From contig DDES01000172.1 of the NCBI GenBank assembly GCA_002336765.1, forward strand, positions 6,956 through 24,110: a DNA stretch of 17,155 bases, in the 5' to 3' direction. Each line of letters opens with the position of its first letter. Position 1 is the first letter of the stretch. Of this stretch, positions 7,225 to 13,348 are shown piece after piece. The translations under genes and the position numbers were made by a program. The DNA comes from Novosphingobium sp. UBA1948. Lineage in GTDB: Bacteria; Pseudomonadota; Alphaproteobacteria; Sphingomonadales; Sphingomonadaceae. The notes beneath the pieces are model-generated. The model searched no databases. It was not told the origin of the DNA and saw nothing but the letters and a program-made list of their open reading frames with translations.

Positions 7225-8472
7225 ATGGTTTTTTCGACAAGCGACGTTTTGGTATGCGACCTGACCCAGAGCTACGCCCCCACGGGCGGCGGTGGTGTTT
7301 CCACCTATCTGCGCGAAAAGCGGCGCCATATTCTCGAACGCACCAACCATCGCCTGTTGCAGATCGTGCCCGGCGCGCAAGATCGTGTGGTGCAGCGCGG
7401 GCGGCATATCTGGGTGGAGGTGGCCGCGCCACAGGTGCGGGGCAGCCCGAACTACCGCTTCATCTTCCGCACCGGCGCGGTGCGCGAGGTGCTGGACTAT
7501 TACCGGCCCGATGTGCTCGAGTCCCTGTGCCCCTGGGTGCTGCCGTGGACGGCGATCAACTATGCCCGCGCCCATCCCGAATGCGCGCTGGTGGCGGGCT
7601 ATCACACCGATTTCCCCAATGTGCATGTCCACCGTGTGGGCCGCGAGATGTTTGGCGAGACGCTGGGCGGCGCGCTGCGCGGGGTGAGCGTGGCCTATGC
7701 GCGGCAGATGTACCGCGCCTTTGACCGCGTCTATGCGCTGAACGAGCCGGTGCGCGCGCAACTGGGAGCATGGGGCATCGACCATGTCGATGTGCTCTCG
7801 CTGGGCGTGGATACCGACCAGTTCAGCCCCGCCCGCCGCGACCCCGCCCTGCGTGCCCGCCTCGGGCTGGAAGGGCGCGGGCCGCTGCTGACCTATGCCG
7901 GCCGCATCGACAATGAAAAGCGCGCCGACCGGCTGGTCGAGATGTTCCGCCGCCTGCCCCGCGAGATGGATGCCGCCCTGCTGCTGCTGGGCGATGGCAA
8001 ATTGCGCGAGCGGCTGATGCGCGAGACGGCGGGGATGAAAGTGGCCCTGCCCGGCTTCGTGGACGACCGCGACGCGCTAGCCGTGGCGCTGGCCTCGTCC
8101 GACATCTACGTTTCCGCGATGGCCGATGAAACTTTCGGCATTTCGGTGATCGAGGCGCAATCGAGCGGTCTGCCCGTGGTGGGCGTGGCCAGCGGCGCCA
8201 TGCCCGCCCGCGTACCCGCAGGTCTGGGTTATCTGGCGCCAGTGGACGATGTGGCGGCGATGGCCGCGCATGTGGAAGCCGTATGGCAGGGCCGCGCGCG
8301 CGTGATGGGTCAAGCGGCGCGCGCGCATGTCGTCGAGCGCTTTAGCTGGGAGCGAACCTTCACCCGCCTTCTGTCGGAGGTCTATCCCCAGGCCATCGCC
8401 CGCCGTGCCGAGCGTCAGGCCGGCGCCTTCGGGCTGGGCGCAAGGCCGGTGCTGGCCTCTGCGGCGGGGTGA
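7225..8472 (+). CDS. GT4-family glycosyltransferase
   Basis: A 415-aa GT-B fold retaining glycosyltransferase. The N-terminal acceptor domain carries the glycine-rich loop PTGGGGVSTYL (19-29) and GYHTDFPNVHVH (125-136), seen in alpha-mannosyl- and glucosyltransferases acting on lipids. The donor domain has GVDTD (194-198), AGRIDNEKRADRL (225-237) with the conserved Arg and Lys, and the E-x7-E motif ETFGISVIE (302-310), which contacts the nucleotide sugar. There is no signal peptide; such enzymes act at the inner face of the membrane. The acceptor cannot be told from the sequence: phosphatidylinositol, diacylglycerol or an envelope glycan are all possible. The ATG at 7225 has AGG about 11 nt upstream. 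An ATG at 7183 and a TTG at 7171 are in frame, but they give residues without family character. No glycan-cluster genes lie next to it. Confidence 0.92.
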   Translation: MVFSTSDVLVCDLTQSYAPTGGGGVSTYLREKRRHILERTNHRLLQIVPGAQDRVVQRGRHIWVEVAAPQVRGSPNYRFIFRTGAVREVLDYYRPDVLESLCPWVLPWTAINYARAHPECALVAGYHTDFPNVHVHRVGREMFGETLGGALRGVSVAYARQMYRAFDRVYALNEPVRAQLGAWGIDHVDVLSLGVDTDQFSPARRDPALRARLGLEGRGPLLTYAGRIDNEKRADRLVEMFRRLPREMDAALLLLGDGKLRERLMRETAGMKVALPGFVDDRDALAVALASSDIYVSAMADETFGISVIEAQSSGLPVVGVASGAMPARVPAGLGYLAPVDDVAAMAAHVEAVWQGRARVMGQAARAHVVERFSWERTFTRLLSEVYPQAIARRAERQAGAFGLGARPVLASAAG

Positions 8473-8503
8473 TTTTCCCGTTTTCGGCTTTCGGGTAAGG
8501 GTG

Positions 8504-8656
8504 TCTCCGGCGGGTTAAGGGCGTTACGCCCTTAACGATCCCGATAATGTCCGCGTGGCGTTGGGAGTTCAGCCTTGTGGGATGGCGCGGCGTTGATGTC
8601 TGTTATTCCGCTTCGAGGTAAGGAAAGTGGACCTTCTGGATACGGTGCTGTTGGAA
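8504..8656 (+). repeat. Palindromic intergenic repeat, left subtype, short-loop form (copy A)
   Basis: Begins with TCTCCGGCGGG (8504-8514), then a perfect hairpin with 10-bp arms, GTTAAGGGCG (8514-8523) and CGCCCTTAAC (8527-8536), loop TTA. Downstream it matches copy B in many blocks: TAATG, GAGTTC, GTTATTCCGCTTCG, AAAGTGGAC and ACGGTGCTGTTG. Similarity with B may extend about 20 bp outward. It is inverted relative to copy D. Compared with B, about 30 bp are absent from the hairpin loop. Confidence 0.85.
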
Positions 8657-8839
8657 CGCTGCGGTTGATATGCAGGCTGTCACTATGAACTATGAAATGA
8701 CCAACTGCGTCATTAGAGCGCGAAAAGACAGGATCGGATTGCAAAAGCGATTTTGCGAACGGCAGGGTCTCATCTTGATCCCGCTCAGCTATCGAATACG
8801 TTTTGGCTTCTGTGGCTATAGAGTCGCCATTCCAAAGGA
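8657..8839. other. Low-GC insert between inverted repeats, possible gene remnant
   Basis: Hand counts give 29/60 G+C at 8701-8760 and 30/60 at 8761-8820, about 49%, against 45/60 in a sample of nadB (11041-11100). An open frame from ATG 8670 to 8903 (77 codons, plus strand) spans it, but the last third or so is repeat D sequence. It has no ribosome-binding site and no recognisable motif. I read it as a remnant or an accidental frame rather than a gene, and I do not know its origin. Confidence 0.35.
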
Positions 8840-8990
8840 CTTTTCAAACACCCGCCGCGAAGCGGCCATCAATACCGGCCACGCCTCCACCACACGGGGC
8901 TGAACCGGAAACGCAACGCAGACATTAAAGGGATTGCAAAGGGCGATGGCCCTTTGCCCGCCGGAGGCATAATGCACCACGCCGGAGGCA
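8840..8990 (-). repeat. Palindromic intergenic repeat, right subtype (copy D)
   Basis: Reads on the minus strand. CCTCCGGCGGG corresponds to 8957-8967, followed by a hairpin with 9-bp arms GCAAAGGGC (8936-8944) and GCCCTTTGC (8949-8957), loop GATG. The inner end matches copy C: CGCGAAGCGGCCATCAA on the plus strand at 8857-8873. The motif CGCCGGAGGCA occurs twice, at 8959-8969 and 8980-8990, a 21-bp step. Two stem base pairs differ from copy A with compensation on both arms. Confidence 0.85.
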
Positions 8991-9045
8991 CAACGCTCCT
9001 CCTGCCCCCTTCCCAAACCCCCGTCCCCTGTCTAAACCCGCTGGC

Positions 9046-9990
9046 ATGACCACGTCCCCCAACGAAGCCGCCATTTCGATCCGCAATCTGGTGAAGCGCT
9101 ATGCCCCTGCCGGTAGTGGAGAGGGCAAGCTGGCGCTGAAAGGCGTGAGTTTCGATGTGCCGCAGGGACAGATTTTCGGCCTGCTCGGGCCTAATGGCGC
9201 GGGCAAATCGACGCTGATCAACATTCTGGCGGGGATGGTGAACAAGACCTCGGGGGATGTATCGATCTGGGGTTTCGACATTGACCACGACCGCCGCAAC
9301 GCCAGCCGCGCCATCGGCATCGTGCCGCAGGAAATTGTGTTCGACCCGTTCTTCACCCCGATTGAGGTGCTGGAGAACACGGCGGGTCTTTATGGCATTC
9401 CGGTGGACGAGCGCATTTCCGAGCGTCTGCTGGCCGATGTCCATCTGTCGGACAAGGCGCGGGCTTATGCGCGCACGCTGTCGGGCGGGATGAAGCGGCG
9501 CCTGCTGGTGGCCAAGGCGATGGTGCATCAGCCGCCGGTGCTGGTGCTCGACGAGCCGACGGCGGGCGTGGATGTGGAGCTGCGCCGCCAGTTGTGGGAA
9601 CTGGTGAAGCGGCTGAATGACGAGGGCGTGACCGTGGTGCTGACCACGCATTACCTTGAGGAAGCCGAAGCCCTGTGCGACCGGATCGCCATCATCAACC
9701 ACGGCGAGCTGATCGCCAACAAGCCCACGCGCGAGCTGGTCGATATGGCGCGGGAAAAGGTGGTGGTGCTTACGCTGGACCGCGATGTGGCCGATATTCC
9801 GGACCATCCCGCACTATCGAAAGCCATCCGCAGCGGCGAGCGGCAGTTCGAGATCACCTACGACAAGGACAAGACCAACGCGGGCGAGGTGATGGCACTG
9901 GTGCAGGCGCAGGGTCTGGGCATCGTGGATGTCACCACCCGCGAGGCCGATCTGGAAGATGTCTTTGTCCGGCTGACGACTGAAAGCTGA
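9046..9990 (+). CDS. ABC transporter ATP-binding protein (ABC-2 exporter type)
   Basis: Cytosolic ATPase of an ABC exporter, 314 aa. It shows Walker A GPNGAGKS (48-55), Q-loop Gln95 in VPQE, signature LSGGMKRR (145-152), Walker B LVLDEP (166-171) with the catalytic Glu170, D-loop AGVD (173-176) and H-loop His202 in TTHYLEEAE. The C-terminal extension after about residue 230, ending in TREADLEDVFVRLT, is typical of the CcmA/YadG/NodI-like branch that pairs with ABC-2 permeases. Here no permease follows: the next gene is on the other strand, so the partner must be elsewhere. The substrate is unknown. The ATG at 9046 has no Shine-Dalgarno and is preceded by C-rich DNA, so translation may be leaderless or depend on another signal. 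Repeat copy D ends 56 bp upstream. Confidence 0.94.
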   Translation: MTTSPNEAAISIRNLVKRYAPAGSGEGKLALKGVSFDVPQGQIFGLLGPNGAGKSTLINILAGMVNKTSGDVSIWGFDIDHDRRNASRAIGIVPQEIVFDPFFTPIEVLENTAGLYGIPVDERISERLLADVHLSDKARAYARTLSGGMKRRLLVAKAMVHQPPVLVLDEPTAGVDVELRRQLWELVKRLNDEGVTVVLTTHYLEEAEALCDRIAIINHGELIANKPTRELVDMAREKVVVLTLDRDVADIPDHPALSKAIRSGERQFEITYDKDKTNAGEVMALVQAQGLGIVDVTTREADLEDVFVRLTTES

Positions 9991-10005
9991 ACTGGCGAAA
10001 GCTGA

Positions 10006-10170
10006 TCAGGACGGATCGCTTTCGTCTTTCACCCAGCCGCCGTTTTCGCGGCGGCGGACCTTCACTCCGCAAAACCGGCAATGGCCGACAAAGCTGACCC
10101 CGTCCCATTTCACGCGGCTGCGTTTGGGGGAATGCCGGTTGAACCAGCAAAGTGGTATGCCAAGCTTCAT
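10006..10170 (-). CDS. Small CxxC protein (54 aa)
   Basis: A 54-aa basic protein starting MKLGIPLCWFNRHSPKRSRV. It has a CRFCG motif (31-35) flanked by basic residues and an aromatic-rich end (NGGWVKDESD). With Cys8 and the histidines around 13 and 30 it could bind zinc, as a small zinc-ribbon-like protein. I recall comparable short proteins with an FxGHCRxCG block in sphingomonad genomes, annotated only as hypothetical. The frame is open further upstream to 10311, but ATG 10170, with GGAAAG about 9 nt upstream, gives the form that fits. It converges on the ABC ATPase gene with 15 bp between the stops, and its upstream side faces nadB. Confidence 0.62.
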   Translation of the reverse strand: MKLGIPLCWFNRHSPKRSRVKWDGVSFVGHCRFCGVKVRRRENGGWVKDESDPS

Positions 10171-10533
10171 CGTCGAGGGCTTTCCGATACAAGCGGTGAA
10201 CAGCGATTGGCCCGGAGACGAAAGGAAAGCATCACGGGGGTCGTCTTGCGACACCCCCTGAAATGGCCGCGAGGCCATGCATGATTCTCTACGTTCGACC
10301 CCGTATTTCACCCATATATACTAGGCACTTCGCGGCGCAAAGTCCAAAGTATACGCAGTTTTGCGGTTCCAATCATGGGTTTGCCAGCAAGGTGGGCGCA
10401 AGATGGGCGAGGGTTACACCGCAGGCCACACCGTTGCACCGCCAACAGTGACAAATTTGCGGATTGCCCTTCGGGATAGGCTTTCCAAATCCGCCGCACG
10501 GGCGCAAAGCCGCCGCACGAGGAGATATGCGCG
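10171..10533. promoter_or_regulatory. 363-bp divergent region with nadB leader and hairpins
   Basis: No gene is supported here. Seen in order on the plus strand: a GC-rich imperfect hairpin with GGGGG/CCCCC arms (about 10235-10259); a perfect hairpin ATGGCC/GGCCAT closed by a GCGA tetraloop (10263-10278); a good -10-like TATACT (10317-10322) without a matching -35; a stem GCGGATT (10459-10465) with AATCCGC (10488-10494) enclosing a smaller CCC/GGG hairpin; a direct repeat CCGCCGCACG at 10491-10500 and 10510-10519; and the nadB ribosome-binding site GAGGAG (10519-10524). Regulation of nadB through this leader is an inference. Confidence 0.5.
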
Positions 10534-12108
10534 ATGCAGGCAGATGTGATCGTGATCGGATCGGGCGCGGCGGGGTTGACCGCGGCGCTGGCGCTGGGCG
10601 AAACGCTCAAGGTGCTGGTGCTGGCCAAGGGCACGCTGGCCAGCGGATCGACCGCCTATGCGCAGGGCGGAATCGCCGCCGTGCTGGATGCGGGCGACAC
10701 GTTTGAAGACCATGTGCGCGATACGATGATCGCCGGCGCGGGGCTGAACCAGCGCGAGACGGTGGAATATGTCGTGGCCCGCGCGCCCCATGCGATCGAC
10801 CGATTGGTCGAACTGGGCGTACCTTTCAACACCGAGGGCGAACATCTCCACCTGACCCGCGAAGGCGGCCATTCGCACCGCCGCATCGTGCATGTGGCCG
10901 ACGCCACCGGCTGGGCCGTGCAGACCGCGCTGCTCAAGGCCTGCGAGGAAAATCCCAACATCACCCTGCTGGCGGGGCAGACCTGTATCGACCTCATCAC
11001 CGGCCGCCATGAAATGCGCTATTCCGGCTCGGGCCGCGTATGGGGCGTCTATGCGCTGGACGAGAGCACCGGCCGCGTGGAGGCCCATACCGCGCGCGCC
11101 ACGGTGCTGGCCACCGGCGGGGCGGGGCGCGTCTATCAATTCTCCACCGCGCCGCGCGGGGCAACGGGCGATGGTATCTCCATGGCATGGCGCGCGGGTT
11201 GCCGCGTGTCGAATATGGAGATGATGCAGTTCCACCCCACCTGCCTCTACCACCTCGAGGTCAAGAACTTCCTCATCACCGAGGCCGTGCGCGGCGAAGG
11301 CGGGCGGCTGATCAACCCCAAGACCGGCCAGCGCTTTATGGCGCGCTATGACCAGCGGCTGGAACTGGCCCCGCGCGACATCGTTGCCCGCGCCATCGAC
11401 GCCGAGATCAAAAAGCACGGGCTGGATTTCGTGCATCTCGACATCAGCCATATGCCCGAGGACTTCGTCCGCGAGCATTTCCCGACGATCTATGACAAAC
11501 TGCTGACGCTGGGCATCGATATGACCAGACAGCCGATCCCCGTGGTGCCCGCCCAGCATTACACCTGCGGCGGCATCGTGATCGATCTTGATGGGCACAC
11601 CGATCTGCCCGGCCTCTATGCGGCGGGCGAATGCGCCGAAAGCGGGCTGCATGGCGCCAACCGCCTCGCGTCGAACTCACTGCTCGAATGCTTTGTGTTC
11701 GGCGAAGCCGCCGCCGCCGACATTCTAGCCCGCTGGGACGAGTTTCAGACCCCGCCGCAGATCCGCCCGTGGGACGAAAGCCGCGTCTCCGATTCCGACG
11801 AGGACGTGGTCATCAAGCAGAACTGGACCGAAATCCGCCGCTTCATGTGGAACTATGTCGGCATCGTGCGCTCCACCAAGCGCCTCGAACGCGCCGCCCA
11901 CCGCATCAAGCTGCTGTTCGACGAGGTGGACGACTATTACGGCCACTTCCGCGTCACCACCGACCTCATCGAATTGCGCAACCTGCTGCAAAGCGCCGAC
12001 CTGATCGTGCGGTCGGCGCTGCGCCGGCATGAAAGCCGCGGGCTGCACTATACGCTCGACTATCCCGATCCGCTTCCGCAAGCGGTGGATACGGTGTTGG
12101 TGCCTTAG
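10534..12108 (+). CDS. nadB: L-aspartate oxidase
   Basis: FAD enzyme that oxidises L-aspartate to iminoaspartate, the first step of de novo NAD synthesis; NadA then makes quinolinate. The product is 524 aa, full length. It shows the FAD-binding GSGAAGL (9-15), STAYAQGG (39-46), QFHPT (232-236), GEGGRLIN (254-261), RDIVARAI (281-288), PAQHYTCGG (339-347) and GLHGANRLASNSLLE (371-385). These distinguish it from succinate dehydrogenase and fumarate reductase flavoproteins, which share the fold. The ATG has GAGGAG 9 nt upstream. nadA and nadC do not adjoin it in this window. Repeat copy B begins about 26 bp after the stop. Confidence 0.97.
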   Translation: MQADVIVIGSGAAGLTAALALGETLKVLVLAKGTLASGSTAYAQGGIAAVLDAGDTFEDHVRDTMIAGAGLNQRETVEYVVARAPHAIDRLVELGVPFNTEGEHLHLTREGGHSHRRIVHVADATGWAVQTALLKACEENPNITLLAGQTCIDLITGRHEMRYSGSGRVWGVYALDESTGRVEAHTARATVLATGGAGRVYQFSTAPRGATGDGISMAWRAGCRVSNMEMMQFHPTCLYHLEVKNFLITEAVRGEGGRLINPKTGQRFMARYDQRLELAPRDIVARAIDAEIKKHGLDFVHLDISHMPEDFVREHFPTIYDKLLTLGIDMTRQPIPVVPAQHYTCGGIVIDLDGHTDLPGLYAAGECAESGLHGANRLASNSLLECFVFGEAAAADILARWDEFQTPPQIRPWDESRVSDSDEDVVIKQNWTEIRRFMWNYVGIVRSTKRLERAAHRIKLLFDEVDDYYGHFRVTTDLIELRNLLQSADLIVRSALRRHESRGLHYTLDYPDPLPQAVDTVLVP

Positions 12109-12134
12109 GCTTCTGGGGGTTTAGGGAAAGAGTG

Positions 12135-12317
12135 CCTCCGGCGGGTTAAGGGTGGTGCCAACGTGCTGATTTCTCGAGAGAAATCGGTTGGGCCCTTAAC
12201 AATCCCCGTAATGGCAGCGTTACGCCAAGAGTTCGGCGTTATGGTGGGCTGCGGTGTTGAGTCGGTTATTCCGCTTCGCGGGAAGAAAGTGGACATTCCG
12301 GTCACGGTGCTGTTGCG
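12135..12317 (+). repeat. Palindromic intergenic repeat, left subtype, long-loop form (copy B)
   Basis: The core 12135-12207 starts CCTCCGGCGGG and is identical at 72 of 73 positions to the inverted core of copy C (13185-13257); the difference is T at 12167. An outer stem TTAAGGG (12146-12152) / CCCTTAA (12193-12199) encloses a second palindrome with the arms GATTTCTC and GAGAAATC around a central GA, extendable outward by CC/GG in C but with one wobble in B. The distal part shares GTTATTCCGCTTCG and ACGGTGCTGTTG with copy A. Confidence 0.9.
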
Positions 12318-12347
12318 GACATGCTGTGGATCAAGCAAACTGCTATA

Positions 12348-13040
12348 ATGAGACATCAAATCTCTCTCGCGGTCACTCTTTCGTTGCTGTGCGTCAGCGC
12401 CGCTTCGGCCCAGACGGCGACGTCAGCGTCTGCGGCGCAATCAACTCCACCAATGTTGCCATCGCACACTGCGGCAAAGCGCGCGGTCGTTAAGTGCGGC
12501 CTTTCCAGCAGCCGCGTTAGTGTTCGACATGAACGCGACATGCAGGAGGATGTGGTCTGGGTGGCCCCCGACCGAAAGCCGCTTTCCAAAGTCATCCTGA
12601 CGTGCATAGCGCGCGCGTCACTAGACACAATGTACTACGTCTATTTTCGCGATCAACGCGAGCAACAGCATTATTGGCCAGTCTATGGCGAAATCAGCGA
12701 TGAAGCCGAGGTGGCAAGTGCCCGTTCATGGTTGCGTGAGCGAAATATGATTTCGACCGCGCCAATTCCTGTCAACGGCAAAACTCTGGCAGACTTCATG
12801 ATGGCAGTAGAGAGCTTCTGTGGCGTTAAGCCCCGCTCACTTCTGGAGGCGAGCGGGGACGAGCATATGATCACCTTTACTCAAGGCGGTTTAGGCGTAG
12901 TGACGGAGGAGGGCGCAAAGAATGCCGCCATCACCGATGAGCAGTTCAAATGCGTGATGAATGTGATGGCATCAGCCGATCTAAAACGGAGGGGGATATT
13001 CTTCGGATTTGTTGGCAATGCGGTGGCGCGCAATCGCTGA
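12348..13040 (+). CDS. Secreted orphan protein between inverted repeats
   Basis: A 230-aa protein of unknown function. The first 22 residues are a clean signal peptide (MRHQISLAVTLSLLCVSA, cleavage after ASA-Q or nearby). A Ser/Ala/Thr-rich stretch follows to about residue 45. The mature part contains four cysteines (VKCGLS, LTCIAR, SFCGVK, FKCVMN), enough for two disulfides in the periplasm. I recognise no domain. Hand counts of G+C are 36/60 (12421-12480), 32/60 (12601-12660) and 31/60 (12661-12720), well below neighbouring genes. An in-frame ATG at 12321 would add 9 residues before the signal peptide; neither start has a Shine-Dalgarno. The coding frame is intact, unlike typical decayed foreign DNA. 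It begins only 31 bp after repeat B and ends 50 bp before repeat C. Confidence 0.7.
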   Translation: MRHQISLAVTLSLLCVSAASAQTATSASAAQSTPPMLPSHTAAKRAVVKCGLSSSRVSVRHERDMQEDVVWVAPDRKPLSKVILTCIARASLDTMYYVYFRDQREQQHYWPVYGEISDEAEVASARSWLRERNMISTAPIPVNGKTLADFMMAVESFCGVKPRSLLEASGDEHMITFTQGGLGVVTEEGAKNAAITDEQFKCVMNVMASADLKRRGIFFGFVGNAVARNR

Positions 13041-13089
13041 CCACTACTGTGTGGCGATTATTGCCAACATATCATGTCCGCCCCCCTAA

Positions 13090-13257
13090 CTTTCCAGCCA
13101 CACCCCCGTCGCGAAGCGGCCATCAAAACCAGCAACGCTGCGTTATTCCACAACGCCGAAACCGAAACGCCACGCAGACAGTATGGGGATTGTTAAGGGC
13201 CCAACCGATTTCTCTCGAGAAATCGGCACGTTGGCACCACCCTTAACCCGCCGGAGG
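13090..13257 (-). repeat. Palindromic intergenic repeat, right subtype, long-loop form (copy C)
   Basis: The inverted partner of copy B. The core 13185-13257 read on the minus strand matches B at 72 of 73 positions. The inner palindrome is perfect here, arms CCGATTTCTC and GAGAAATCGG around GA. The end nearest the cargo gene matches copy D (GCGAAGCGGCCATCAA at 13111-13126; CTTTCCAGCCACAC at 13090-13103 is looser). Outward of the core, a GGGGGTTT block (minus strand) is shared with the flank of B. Confidence 0.9.
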
Positions 13258-13288
13258 TATAAAACACCCCGCCGAAACCCCCAAAACC

Positions 13289-13322
13289 AAAAAGGGGCCG
13301 ACCCGCTAAGGCCGACCCCTTT
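13289..13322 (-). terminator. Intrinsic terminator of trcR
   Basis: On the minus strand, a 13-bp stem (13310-13322 with 13291-13303, two wobble pairs) with a 6-nt loop is followed by a run of five T and then GGTTTTGG. It starts 27 nt after the trcR stop. The stem and T-run are clear by eye. Confidence 0.85.
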
Positions 13323-13348
13323 CCAATATCAAACCGCGATCAGCAGGC

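Larger units (their letters stand above)
8473..9045. other. 573-bp intergenic region filled with repeats
   Basis: No convincing gene lies between the glycosyltransferase and ABC ATPase genes. The region holds a forward repeat (8504-8656), a low-GC insert (8657-8839), an inverted repeat of the same family (8840-8990), and a C-rich stretch leading to the ABC start. The direct ABC leader (9001-9045) lacks a Shine-Dalgarno sequence. The hairpin of the forward repeat begins about 40 bp after the glycosyltransferase stop and may also stop its transcript, although no T-run follows. Confidence 0.8.

Noticed and set aside
7036..7785. 249-codon open frame on the minus strand
   Set aside because: Antisense to the glycosyltransferase gene; His/Arg-rich shadow composition.
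8670..8903. 77-codon open frame between repeats A and D
   Set aside because: No ribosome-binding site, no motif, and its C-terminal part is repeat D sequence; kept only as a possible remnant.
10402..10549. Short open frame starting MGEGYTAGHT in the nadB leader
   Set aside because: It overlaps the nadB ribosome-binding site and start in another frame, has no clear start signal, and its Arg-rich end is typical of a chance frame.
12343..12348. Perfect TATAAT just before the secreted orphan gene
   Set aside because: No -35 lies at a suitable distance, and the box overlaps the start codon, so transcripts from it would begin inside the gene. Treated as chance in AT-richer DNA.
8504..13257. The repeats as a CRISPR array
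   Set aside because: Only four copies, in inverted pairs, kilobases apart, with no regular spacers and no cas genes.
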